In this document: piece by piece, positions 27,017-35,069 of the stretch
Numbering within the stretch: position 1 is the stretch's first letter
Layout of the letters: each line of letters starts with the position of its first letter
Assembly (NCBI RefSeq): GCF_002163715.1
Contig: NZ_CP015698.1
Location: 1,488,001-1,552,000, forward strand
Direction: 5' to 3'
Length of the DNA stretch: 64,000 nucleotides
Origin: Curvibacter sp. AEP1-3
Lineage (GTDB): Bacteria; Pseudomonadota; Gammaproteobacteria; Burkholderiales; Burkholderiaceae_C
The notes under the pieces: generated by a model
The model's input: only the letters and a program-made list of their open reading frames with translations
Database searches by the model: none
Told to the model about the DNA's origin: nothing
Program-made: the position numbers and the translations under genes

Positions 27017-28346
27017 AAATGGCTTGAGAAATCACCGTTTTCTCGATCAGACGGTCGTCGCCCAACACGATCAGGCTGAACAGCAATTCGTCGAGGTTGG
27101 AGGCCAGCGCCGTTTTGCGGGCCAGGAGCGGCGTGGCCTGGAGGTTGAGGACCACAAAGTCGGCCTCGCAACCGGGCAGCAAGTTGCCTACCGCAGGCCC
27201 ACCATTCGCGCCGTCCAGCCCCAAGGCGCCTGCGGCACCCGCAGTGTGTTGCCACCATAGGTGCTGGGGCGAGAGCGACAGGCCGGGCTTGGTCTGGCCT
27301 TCGCGGCCTACGTAATACGCAGCCAGCATGGTGTGGAAGGGGCTGAACGATGTGCCACCGCCCACATCGCTGGCGAGGCCGTATTGGTAACCCACGCGGT
27401 CAGCACCTTCGTAGTCGAAAAAGCCGCTGCCCAAGAACAGGTTGCTGGTCGGGCTGATGGCCGCGGCCGCGCCGGTGTCGCGCATCAAGGCGCGGTCGTC
27501 GTCATCGAAATGAATGCAGTGGGCGTAGATGGCGCGTTCACGCATCAGGCCGAAATCGTCGTAGGTCGCGAGGTAGGAGCGGGACGCAGGGAACAGCTCG
27601 CGCGCCCAGGTGATTTCGTCTTTGTTCTCGGCCACATGGCTTTGAATCCATACGTCACCGTATTGCTTGGCCAACTCGCCCGCGCCGCGCAACTGGGCAT
27701 CGGTACTGGTGGGCGCAAAGCGCGGTGTGATCGCGTAGCCCAGGCGGTCCACGCCGTGCCAGCGCTGGATCAGCGACTCGGTATCGCGCAGGCTTTGCTC
27801 GGTGCCGCTCACACTCCCCTGCCCCTGATTCACCAGGTAGTCCGGCGCATGGCGGTCCATCAGCACCAGCCCGGTGATCAGGCGCATGTGTCGTGCTTGC
27901 GCCTCGGTGAACAAAGCGTTCACCGACTCCGGGTGCGAAGTGGCAAAGGTGAGCGCGGTGGTCACGCCATTGCGCAGCAGCTCTGCTATAAAAAACGTAG
28001 CTGCTTGCGCACTGTGGTCGGGCGCGGAGAAGCGATTTTCTGCAGGGAAGGTGTAGTTCTCCAGCCAGGGCAACAAGCCGCTGGCGGGCGAACCGATCAC
28101 GTCGATCTGCGGGTAGTGGATGTGCAGGTCGATGAATCCCGGCGCGATGATGCGCCCGGGAAAATGCTGTACCGGCACCTGCGGGTACTGCTTGGATACG
28201 GTGCTGTACGCACCGATGGCCTGCACCACCTGCCGCCCCTGTGCATCAGGACCGACGACCAGCAGGCCATCCTGCTCATACAGGGCGCGGGCCACGCCCT
28301 CGCTGCGGGGGGCAAACCAGAGAAGAGAGGCGCGGTAGGCGATCAT
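27015..28346 (-). CDS. guaD: Guanine deaminase
   Basis: 443 residues from ATG 28346; an upstream TTG frame is less likely. Converts guanine to xanthine and ammonia. Amidohydrolase zinc motifs: FIDLHIHYPQID, QSHVAENKDEI, YAHCIHFDDDD and ASDVGGGTSFS. The product xanthine feeds XdhAB encoded 9 kb away. Residues ~103-120 are encoded by a region that matches the dispersed repeat, and the stop codon lies in another copy. It follows queD with 63 bases between. Confidence 0.94.
   Translation of the reverse strand: MIAYRASLLWFAPRSEGVARALYEQDGLLVVGPDAQGRQVVQAIGAYSTVSKQYPQVPVQHFPGRIIAPGFIDLHIHYPQIDVIGSPASGLLPWLENYTFPAENRFSAPDHSAQAATFFIAELLRNGVTTALTFATSHPESVNALFTEAQARHMRLITGLVLMDRHAPDYLVNQGQGSVSGTEQSLRDTESLIQRWHGVDRLGYAITPRFAPTSTDAQLRGAGELAKQYGDVWIQSHVAENKDEITWARELFPASRSYLATYDDFGLMRERAIYAHCIHFDDDDRALMRDTGAAAAISPTSNLFLGSGFFDYEGADRVGYQYGLASDVGGGTSFSPFHTMLAAYYVGREGQTKPGLSLSPQHLWWQHTAGAAGALGLDGANGGPAVGNLLPGCEADFVVLNLQATPLLARKTALASNLDELLFSLIVLGDDRLIEKTVISQAI
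27985..28040 (+). repeat. Dispersed ~55-bp repeat, copy inside guaD
   Basis: GCTATAAAAAACGTAGCTGC then TTGCGCACTG and GGTCGGGCGCGGAGAAGC, ending GATTTTC. It is antisense to guaD and codes for residues ~103-120, which still look like normal guanine deaminase (APDHSAQAATFFIAELLRNG). Confidence 0.6.
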
Positions 28347-28409
28347 GGTGGTGAGCTTCAAAGACGCAGGAAGTGGCGTAGCAGCAATGTCTGTACCAAG
28401 TGCTGACAA

Positions 28410-28817
28410 TCAATGGGCGCGCAGCGTGCAGCTGTCGCCGATGCCGTCGCGCCAGACGCGCACTTGCGACAAGCCCGGAAATTCAGCAGCCATGGCGCGC
28501 CAAATGAAAGCAGCCAGATTCTCCAGCGTTCCGGGGCCCAAGCCTTCCACTTCGTCCAGCAAGTGATGGTCCAGCTGAGGTCGCAGCACCTGAATGGCGG
28601 TACGCAAATGACCCAGGTCCACCACCATGCCGGTGTCCGCGTCAGCACTGCCGGCCACCGTCACTTCGGCGTGGTAGGTGTGGCCGTGGATGCGGCGGCT
28701 TCCGGCGATCTCTTCAGCGTCATCCACCGTGCGCTTCAAGGTGTGGGCGGCGTCAAAGAAGAACTTCTGGCTGACCTCGCAGCTGCGGGGAAGCGGGATG
28801 GCGGGTGCTTGGGTCAT
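28410..28817 (-). CDS. queD: 6-carboxytetrahydropterin synthase QueD
   Basis: 135 residues. Converts 7,8-dihydroneopterin triphosphate to 6-carboxy-5,6,7,8-tetrahydropterin, an early step to queuosine. Zinc ligands: His in FFFDAAHTL and the pair in RRIHGHTYHA; the catalytic region DLGHLRTAI and LDHHLLDE is present. Its start overlaps the queE stop by 4 bases, so queE-queD form an operon. Confidence 0.93.
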   Translation of the reverse strand: MTQAPAIPLPRSCEVSQKFFFDAAHTLKRTVDDAEEIAGSRRIHGHTYHAEVTVAGSADADTGMVVDLGHLRTAIQVLRPQLDHHLLDEVEGLGPGTLENLAAFIWRAMAAEFPGLSQVRVWRDGIGDSCTLRAH

Positions 28818-29449
28818 CGGATACCTGTGATCTTGTGGGTTTGCAGGGAGAGGCGCCACGCCGGGCGTTGCATGCACTGGGTGATGCAGGTCTCGGTGTT
28901 GGCCGCGCGCTGCGGGCTGTCCATGGGCTGCAGGTAGCGGTGCTTGAAGTCTGCCGCCTCGCACTCCTCCAGGGTGATGCCGGCCTGTGGCCACACCAGC
29001 TTGAGTTCGTGGCCCTGGCGCTGAATCCACTGCGAGCCGGCTTTGGGGCTCACGCAAATCCAGTCGATACCTTCCGGCGCCAACACGGTGCCGTTGGTTT
29101 CCACCGCGATCTGGAAGCCCAATGCATGCAGCGCGGCTATCAGTGCGGTGTCCACCTGCAGCAGCGGTTCGCCGCCGGTCATCACCACAAAGCGGTGGGC
29201 TGTGTCGCCAGCCGGCCACTGCGCCGCAATGCGCTCGGCCAGCGCCTGCGCGGTGCTGAACTTGCCGCCCAGCGTGCCGTCGGTGCCCACAAAGTCGGTA
29301 TCACAAAATCGGCAGACGGCGGTCGCGCGGTCCTGCTCCCGGCCGGACCACAGGTTGCAACCCGCAAAGCGGCAGAACACGGCGGGGCGCCCTGCGTGCG
29401 AGCCTTCGCCCTGCAGGGTGTAGAAAATTTCTTTGACTTGGTATGCCAT
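28814..29449 (-). CDS. queE: 7-carboxy-7-deazaguanine synthase QueE
   Basis: 211 residues from ATG 29449. A radical SAM enzyme that makes 7-carboxy-7-deazaguanine from 6-carboxytetrahydropterin for queuosine. YTLQGEGSHAGRPAVFCRFA is followed by the cluster-binding cysteines spaced C-x14-C-x2-C (NLWSGREQDRATAV between the first two), the spacing known from Burkholderia QueE rather than the usual CxxxCxxC. TGGEPLLQ is the GGEP motif for SAM. A short ORF with a strong ribosome-binding site ends 5 bases upstream. Confidence 0.94.
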   Translation of the reverse strand: MAYQVKEIFYTLQGEGSHAGRPAVFCRFAGCNLWSGREQDRATAVCRFCDTDFVGTDGTLGGKFSTAQALAERIAAQWPAGDTAHRFVVMTGGEPLLQVDTALIAALHALGFQIAVETNGTVLAPEGIDWICVSPKAGSQWIQRQGHELKLVWPQAGITLEECEAADFKHRYLQPMDSPQRAANTETCITQCMQRPAWRLSLQTHKITGIR

Positions 29450-29454
29450 GGCCG

Positions 29455-29526
29455 TTACGCGACCACAGCGAATGAGCGGGAGAAACAACAAGCGGCCACA
29501 GGCGTGGCGGCGAGGTTTTTGTACAT
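29455..29526 (-). CDS. Putative 23-residue leader peptide upstream of queE
   Basis: ATG at 29526, preceded by GAGGA at good spacing, and TAA ending 5 bases before the queE start. The peptide begins MYKNLAATPV and contains a Cys-Cys pair followed by FSRSF. The strong start signals and the tight spacing suggest translational coupling or attenuation, but there is no homologue I can name and it may be chance. Confidence 0.4.
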   Translation of the reverse strand: MYKNLAATPVAACCFSRSFAVVA

Positions 29527-29560
29527 GGTAGTCCTCTACATGGCTCCGGAACACAAAAGG

Positions 29561-29587
29561 CAAGGCCCGCCGGAGCAGCGGGCCTTG
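29561..29587 (-). terminator. Probable Rho-independent terminator after the adenine deaminase gene
   Basis: A perfect 10-bp stem, CAAGGCCCGC / GCGGGCCTTG, with a 7-base loop. Read leftwards it is followed by CCTTTTGTG, a short U-rich tail. It lies between the deaminase stop (29738) and queE. Confidence 0.6.
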
Positions 29588-29635
29588 GGGTGGATTTTAC
29601 CGTGCGGCCCTGCAATCGGTATACAGCGCCGCAGA

Positions 29636-29696
29636 TACTATCTATTTGATAGCTGCCCGCGCAGACAGAGCGGGCGCTAGAGGCCTATTTGACACT
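29636..29696 (+). repeat. Dispersed ~55-bp repeat, intergenic copy
   Basis: TACTATCTATTTGATAGCTG, then CCCGCGCAGACAGAGCGGGC and GCTAGAGGCC followed by TATTTGACACTC. It lies between the adenine deaminase gene and its downstream terminator. Confidence 0.75.
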
Positions 29697-29737
29697 CAAA
29701 CGCCGCCCTGGGGCGGTCCAGAGTGCTTGGCGGGTGC

Positions 29738-30787
29738 TTAGCGAAAGGTTTCAAACACCTCATCCAAGCGCTGCACGTATTTCTGGCGCAGGGATGCGTC
29801 GATAAAGCTGGCATCAAAGCTGTTGCGTGCCAGCGCATACGCGTGCCGGGCACTCAGGCCTAGCGCGGCAAAGGTCTGGGTGAAGTTTTCGTTCAGGTAG
29901 CCGCCGAAGTACGCCGGGTCGTCGGAATTGACAGTAGCCATGATGCCGGCGTCCAGCATCGTGCCGATGTTGTGCTGAGACAATGTAGGGAACACGCGCA
30001 GCTTCAGGTTGGACAAGGGGCAGACGGTGAGCGGCATCTTGTCAGCGGCCAGGCGCTGCATCAGGGCTGCGTCGTGGATGGCTTGCACGCCGTGGTCGAT
30101 TCGCTCGACCTTGAGCACATCCAGCGCGCTCCAGATGTAGGCGGGGGACGCCTCTTCACCTGCGTGCGCCACCAGCCGGAAGCCCAACTCGCGGGCGCGG
30201 GCGTAGACCTTGGCAAACTTCTCGGGCGGGTGCCCCACTTCGCTCGATGCCAAGCCAATGCCCACAATCCTGTCGCGCAGCGGTAGTGCCTGCTCCAGGC
30301 ATTCAAAGGCTTCCTCTTCGCTCAGATGGCGCAGGAAGCACAAAATCAACGAGGCGGTCATGCCGAATTTGGCGGGTGCATCCGCACACGCGCGGTACAG
30401 GCCGTTGATCACCGTCTCGGCGCTCAAGCCGTGGCCGGTGTGTGTTTGGGTGTCGAAGAAAACTTCAGCGTGCAGTACGTTGTCTACTTGCGCCTTGGCC
30501 AGGTACGCGCAGGTCATATCGTAGAAATCCTGCTCGGTCTTCAGCACCATGGTGCCCTCGTGGTAGATGTCCAAAAACTCTTGCAAGTTGTTGAACACAT
30601 AGGCATCGCGCAGCGCCTGTTCGCTGGGGAAGCGCAGCGGCACCTGGTTGCGTTTGGCCAGTGCGAACATCAGCTCGGGCTCCAGCGAGCCCTCGATGTG
30701 CATGTGCAGCTCAGCTTTGGGCATGGCACGCAATAGGGCGGGCATGCGATCGGCGGCGACGGTGGGTACGTTGGGGCGGGTGCGCAT
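29738..30787 (-). CDS. Adenine/adenosine deaminase (type resembling adenine deaminase Ade2)
   Basis: 349 residues of the adenosine deaminase superfamily: MPKAELHMHIEGSLEPELMF, VAHAGEEASP, ERIDHGVQA and NSDDPAYFGGY supply the zinc and catalytic residues. NNLQEFLDIYHEG and LASSEVGHPPEKF resemble, as I recall, Pseudomonas PA0148, a family member shown to act on adenine rather than adenosine. The product would be hypoxanthine, a substrate of XdhAB. Its start overlaps the Rieske oxygenase stop (ATGA), so they are cotranscribed. Confidence 0.88.
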   Translation of the reverse strand: MRTRPNVPTVAADRMPALLRAMPKAELHMHIEGSLEPELMFALAKRNQVPLRFPSEQALRDAYVFNNLQEFLDIYHEGTMVLKTEQDFYDMTCAYLAKAQVDNVLHAEVFFDTQTHTGHGLSAETVINGLYRACADAPAKFGMTASLILCFLRHLSEEEAFECLEQALPLRDRIVGIGLASSEVGHPPEKFAKVYARARELGFRLVAHAGEEASPAYIWSALDVLKVERIDHGVQAIHDAALMQRLAADKMPLTVCPLSNLKLRVFPTLSQHNIGTMLDAGIMATVNSDDPAYFGGYLNENFTQTFAALGLSARHAYALARNSFDASFIDASLRQKYVQRLDEVFETFR

Positions 30788-31788
30788 CAGCAGACTCCAA
30801 AAGTGATTGTTTCTTGCTTCAAAAAGCGGCGGTAGGCGGACGAAGCTTTGTCCGCCGTGGTGTGTACTTCGGCGCGCACATCCAAAGGCAGGCGGCGCGG
30901 CCGTTGGGATTCGAGCACCGGCTTGTCCTGCATGAAGATGGTGTGTTGAAAATCCTGCAGCTTGTTGTCAGGCGAATCAAAGTCCGCCATGGCCAAGCGG
31001 AACCAGACACGGCTGGTTTCGGGTGTTGTCGGACAGATGAACAAAGCGATGGACTCGCGGAAGCCCTGCAGCGCCACACTGGCAGCATCCGGCACCTTGG
31101 TTAACACAGCGGTATACGGGGCGACGACTTCGTAGGTGTATTCCACCTGTGCAGGGGCGGTGGAGTGCACATTGCTTTGAGGCTGCCACGCCCGGCATTG
31201 GGTGGCCAACAGCCCTGTGGGGGTAAGTTCCACACAGTAATCATCAATAGCGGTGGCTTCGCGCATTCCCAACCAGCCTTCGTGCACAAAGCCGAAGTGC
31301 GCCATGTCCAAAAAGTTTTCGACAATGCGCGGCGCGCTGGTCGCCACGTCATAGGGGCCGCACAGTACTTTGCGCAACTGCGTATCGGACTCTGCAACAA
31401 ACGCCGGCAATGGCACTCCAGCCTCGGGCTGCAACTGCACCCAGAGCAGGCCATAGGCCTCCACCACTGGATGGGTGCGCGCCGCATGGCTCGCAGGGGG
31501 CACAAAGCTCGGTACCGCAGGCACATGCACGCACTGGCCTCCTGCTTCAAACTGCCAGCCGTGGTACGGGCACTCGAGCCGGCCTGCACAAACACGCCCG
31601 AGGGAGAGTTTTGCTCCACGGTGCGGACACTGGTCCGCCCACGCATGTGCCGAACCCGTGGCATCGCGCCAGAGTACCAGCTCCTGCTCCAGCAAGGTGA
31701 TTGCCAGGGGTGCATCGGTCAGGCTGGTGCTGGCCATCACAGGGAGCCAGAGTGAGTGTTCTTTCAAAGGTCTGCTTTCCAGTCTCAT
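30787..31788 (-). CDS. Rieske non-heme iron oxygenase, NdmA-like
   Basis: 333 residues from ATG 31788; an upstream frame to 31827 is possible. Rieske 2Fe-2S ligands are in CPHRGAKLSLG and CPYHGWQFE (C-x-H and C-x2-H). The mononuclear iron site is in ENFLDMAHFGFVH. The C-terminal part (IFMQDKPVLESQRPRR, then ADKASSAYRRFL) resembles my memory of methylxanthine N-demethylase NdmA. No reductase is encoded nearby. Coupled to an adenine-type deaminase and beside a purine ABC transporter, it may demethylate or hydroxylate a purine; this is inference. Confidence 0.85.
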   Translation of the reverse strand: MRLESRPLKEHSLWLPVMASTSLTDAPLAITLLEQELVLWRDATGSAHAWADQCPHRGAKLSLGRVCAGRLECPYHGWQFEAGGQCVHVPAVPSFVPPASHAARTHPVVEAYGLLWVQLQPEAGVPLPAFVAESDTQLRKVLCGPYDVATSAPRIVENFLDMAHFGFVHEGWLGMREATAIDDYCVELTPTGLLATQCRAWQPQSNVHSTAPAQVEYTYEVVAPYTAVLTKVPDAASVALQGFRESIALFICPTTPETSRVWFRLAMADFDSPDNKLQDFQHTIFMQDKPVLESQRPRRLPLDVRAEVHTTADKASSAYRRFLKQETITFGVC

Positions 31789-31815
31789 GCCATGTGCACG
31801 CTGCACATGAACAAA

Positions 31816-31840
31816 AAAGGGCCGCACTGGGCGGCCCTTT
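31816..31840 (-). terminator. Rho-independent terminator of the BMP-family receptor gene
   Basis: A perfect 10-bp stem AAAGGGCCGC / GCGGCCCTTT with a 5-base loop, followed leftwards by a T-run (TTTTTTGTTC). It lies 18 bases after the stop of the receptor gene and separates the ABC-transporter transcript from the oxygenase/deaminase genes. Confidence 0.85.
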
Positions 31841-31857
31841 CAATTACCGGGTCACCA

Positions 31858-33015
31858 TTACTTGGCGCCGGGAACCTTGCCTTCCACGCCCTTGACGTAG
31901 AAGTTCACGCCGGAGAGGAACTTGTCGTCAGCGGTTTCGCCTTCCTTCAAGACATCCTTGCCGGTGTTGTCCTTCAGAGGACCTTTCCAGATGGCGAAGC
32001 TGCCATCGGCCAAGCCCTTCTTGACTTCTTCAACCTTGGCCTTGGTTTCGGCGGGCACGTCTTCAGCGATGGAAACGATATCGATCGCGCCATCCTTCAC
32101 GCCCAACCAAGAACCAGTGCCGCCCTTCCAGGAACCATCCAGCGCGGCCTTGGTCGCGGAGATGTAGTAAGGACCCCAGTTGATCACGGCAGAAGCCAAG
32201 TGGGCCTTGGGGCCGTAGGCTGTCATGTCGGAATCCCAACCGAAGGCGCGCTTGCCCTTGGCTTCTGCAGTCTTCAAGACAGCAGGAGAGTCGGTGTTCT
32301 GGAACAGAACGTCAGCACCACCATTGATCAGGGAGGTAGCGGCTTCGGTTTCTTTTGGTGGGTCAAACCAGCCGTTCACCCACACCACCTTGGTCTTGAC
32401 CTTGGGGTTGCTGCTTTGGGCGCCCAATGTGAAGCTGTTGATGTTGCGGATCACTTCAGGAATTGGGATGGAAGCCACCACGCCCAGCGTGCCGGTCTTG
32501 GTCATCTTGCCTGCGATCACGCCAGCCATGTACGCGCCTTCGTAGGTGCGGCTGTCGTAAGTGCGCATGTTCTCGGCTTGCTTGTAGCCGGTGGCGTGTT
32601 CAAACTTCACGTCCTTGAACTCGGGCGCCACTTTGAGCATGGGCTCCATATAACCGAAGGTTGTGCCGAAAATCAGCTTGTTGCCGCTGCTGGCCATTTC
32701 GCGGATTACACGCTCAGCGTCAGCAGACTCAGGCACGTTTTCCACGAAAGAGGTGACGATCTTGTCGCCGAATTCTTTTTCGAGGGCTTTGCGGCCGTTG
32801 TCGTGTGCAAAGGTCCAGCCGCCGTCGCCCACAGGACCGACGTAGGCAAACGCGATTTTCAGGGGTTCTGCCTTGGGAGCAGGCGCAGAGGCTGCGGGAG
32901 CCGGTGCGGGCGCAGGAGCCGGCTCTTCCTTCTTGCCGCAGCCGACAAGTGCTGCACCAGCAACGGCCGTGAGGGCCGCTACCTTCAGCAAGGAACGTTT
33001 TTGCAAATCTGTCAT
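31858..33015 (-). CDS. BMP-family ABC transporter substrate-binding lipoprotein (purine/nucleoside)
   Basis: 385 residues. A signal peptide ends with lipobox ALVGC (Cys26), then a Pro/Ala-rich linker (to about residue 50) and a Bmp/Med domain: FAYVGPVGDGGWTFAHDNGR, GTTFGYMEPM, DSRTYEGAYMAGVIAG and ALDGSWKGG. These bind nucleosides or purines for the ABC transporter encoded downstream. An AAGGA site precedes the ATG. Followed by a strong terminator. As the first-encoded, most abundant component it would be read together with permeases from the upstream ATPase gene. Confidence 0.92.
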   Translation of the reverse strand: MTDLQKRSLLKVAALTAVAGAALVGCGKKEEPAPAPAPAPAASAPAPKAEPLKIAFAYVGPVGDGGWTFAHDNGRKALEKEFGDKIVTSFVENVPESADAERVIREMASSGNKLIFGTTFGYMEPMLKVAPEFKDVKFEHATGYKQAENMRTYDSRTYEGAYMAGVIAGKMTKTGTLGVVASIPIPEVIRNINSFTLGAQSSNPKVKTKVVWVNGWFDPPKETEAATSLINGGADVLFQNTDSPAVLKTAEAKGKRAFGWDSDMTAYGPKAHLASAVINWGPYYISATKAALDGSWKGGTGSWLGVKDGAIDIVSIAEDVPAETKAKVEEVKKGLADGSFAIWKGPLKDNTGKDVLKEGETADDKFLSGVNFYVKGVEGKVPGAK

Positions 33016-33063
33016 GTCACTTCCTTATAAAAAAACGAGGGTTGGAAACGAAACAATCGCGCA

Positions 33064-33984
33064 TCACGAGCCCGGATAAAACGGCTTGCCGATGGAAGCA
33101 GGCATATTAATCCGGATCCAACGCGGATTACGCGAAATCAGGGCCAAGACCACAATGGTCGCAATATAGGGCAGCATGGTCAAGAACTGGCTTGGCACTT
33201 CTACCCCGATACCTTGCAGATGGAACTGCAACATGGTCACGCCCCCGAACAGGTACGCACCAAGCAACACCCGTGCCGGGCGCCAGGTGGCGAAGGTGGT
33301 CAGGGCCAGCGCAATCCAGCCCTTGCCGGCAACCATGCCCTCCACCCACAGGGGCGTGTAAATCACCGAAATATAGGCACCTGCCAAGCCACACAGTGCG
33401 CCGCCGCACACCACCGCGCCTAAGCGGATGGCGCGCACCGGGTACCCGAGGGCATGGGCAGACTCCGGGCTCTCGCCCACGCTACGCAGAATCAAGCCGG
33501 CGCGGGTGCGATACAAAAACCAGATCAATCCCAAGGCGAACAGCACCGTGAGGTACACCATGGGGTGGTGCTTGAAGAATGCAGGGCCGATAAAAGGGAT
33601 GTCCGACAGGCCGGGAATGGCAAAGTTGGGCCGCTCCGGCATTTTTTCCTGCACATACGAAATCCCTGCGAACGCCGAGAAACCCGCACCGAACAAGCTG
33701 AGCGCCAAACCGGTGGCGTACTGATTGGTGTTGAGCCAGATCACCAGCAACCCGAAGATGGCCGCCATGACTGCTCCTGCGGCAATGCCGGCCGCAAAGC
33801 CCGCCACATCGCTACCGGTATGCACGACGGCGGCGAAACCGGCAATAGCGGCACACAACATCATGCCTTCGGCACCGAGGTTGACGATGCCGGCTTTCTC
33901 ATTGATCAACAGGCCCAGCGAGGCGATGGCCAGCACGGTGCCGGCATTCAAAGTCGCTGCGATCAGCAGTGCGTATGCATCCAT
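33064..33984 (-). CDS. ABC transporter permease (nucleoside/purine uptake)
   Basis: 306 residues, about eight to nine membrane helices, with the BPD_transp_2 family signature (NLGAEGMMLCAAIAGFAAVV; AALTTF-like loop GKGWIALALTTFATWRP). It resembles NupQ/YufQ-type permeases partnering with BMP receptors. A very strong AGGAGGT site precedes the start, and its first codon touches the stop of the other permease gene, so the two are coupled. Confidence 0.92.
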   Translation of the reverse strand: MDAYALLIAATLNAGTVLAIASLGLLINEKAGIVNLGAEGMMLCAAIAGFAAVVHTGSDVAGFAAGIAAGAVMAAIFGLLVIWLNTNQYATGLALSLFGAGFSAFAGISYVQEKMPERPNFAIPGLSDIPFIGPAFFKHHPMVYLTVLFALGLIWFLYRTRAGLILRSVGESPESAHALGYPVRAIRLGAVVCGGALCGLAGAYISVIYTPLWVEGMVAGKGWIALALTTFATWRPARVLLGAYLFGGVTMLQFHLQGIGVEVPSQFLTMLPYIATIVVLALISRNPRWIRINMPASIGKPFYPGS

Positions 33985-35069
33985 TATTTTTTACCTCCTG
34001 CGGCGGAGACCCATTTCAGGCGGTAATTCACCAAGGTGTCGCAGGCCAGCAGACTGAACAACAACAGGCCCTGAAACACGCCGGTGAGGGACTTGGGCAA
34101 GCCCAAACGGGACTGGGCCAATTCGCCACCGATGTAGAACATGCTCATCAGCAGCGCCGAGAACACCATACCCACAGGATGCAAACGCCCCACATAAGCC
34201 ACGATGATCGCGGCAAAGCCGTAACCTGCCGGCACATACGGTGTCAGCTGCCCGATGGGGCCAGCCACTTCCAGCGCTCCCGCCAAACCTGCCATGCCCC
34301 CGGACACCAGCAAAGCCGTCCACAGTGCCTTGCGGGATGAAAAACCTGCATAGCGGGAAGCTGCTGGCGCCAAGCCACCCACCTGCTGGGCAAAACCTGC
34401 GCGGGTACGGAACAGGAAAATCCACACCCCGGCCACACCTACCAGCGCGAACAACACGCCGATGCTCATACGCGAGCCCTGGAACAAGCGGGGAATACGG
34501 GTCGCTGCCTCAAAGGTCTTGGTCTGGGGGAAGTTGTAACCCAAGGGGTCTTTCCAGGGGCCGTAAACCAGATAGCCTAGTACTTGTACTGCCACATACA
34601 CCAGCATCAGGCTCACCAGAATCTCGTTGGCGTTGAACTTGTCACGCAAGAACGCCGTGAGTCCGGCCCACACCATGCCACCGGCAATGCCGGCCAGCAC
34701 CACGGGTACGACGATCCAGCCCCCGGTGGTCTTCTCTGCCAGCAGGGCGACGCCGCTTGCTGCAATGGCACCAATGATGTACTGCCCTTCGGCACCGATA
34801 TTCCACACGTTGGAGCGGAAACACACGGCCAAGCCCAGCGCAATCACCAGCAAAGGCGTGGCTTTGACTACCAGTTCACCCAGGGCGTAACCGCTTTTGA
34901 TGGGTTCCCAGAAGAACACCAGCAGACCCCGCACAGGGTCTTTGCCCAGTGCCATGAACAACACAATACCGATGAGCACCGTCACCAGCAGCGCGAGCAC
35001 CGGAGAGCCGTAGCCCCAGGCCTTGGACGGCTGGGGGCGGGCTTCGAGTTTCAAACCGGCTTTAGCCAT
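33984..35069 (-). CDS. ABC transporter permease (nucleoside/purine uptake)
   Basis: 361 residues from ATG 35069, overlapping the ATPase gene by 8 bases. About ten membrane helices, with FRSNVWNIGAEGQYIIGAIAA, the signature of the branched-chain/nucleoside-type permeases, and VPAGYGFAAIIVAYVG near the C-terminus. It resembles NupP/YufP and forms a heterodimer with the next permease. The ATP-binding and receptor genes flank the pair. Confidence 0.92.
   Translation of the reverse strand: MAKAGLKLEARPQPSKAWGYGSPVLALLVTVLIGIVLFMALGKDPVRGLLVFFWEPIKSGYALGELVVKATPLLVIALGLAVCFRSNVWNIGAEGQYIIGAIAASGVALLAEKTTGGWIVVPVVLAGIAGGMVWAGLTAFLRDKFNANEILVSLMLVYVAVQVLGYLVYGPWKDPLGYNFPQTKTFEAATRIPRLFQGSRMSIGVLFALVGVAGVWIFLFRTRAGFAQQVGGLAPAASRYAGFSSRKALWTALLVSGGMAGLAGALEVAGPIGQLTPYVPAGYGFAAIIVAYVGRLHPVGMVFSALLMSMFYIGGELAQSRLGLPKSLTGVFQGLLLFSLLACDTLVNYRLKWVSAAGGKK

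Noticed and set aside
29450..29737. A preQ1 riboswitch before queE
   Set aside because: No preQ1-I or preQ1-II consensus was seen in the leader; only a short ORF, a terminator and a repeat copy.
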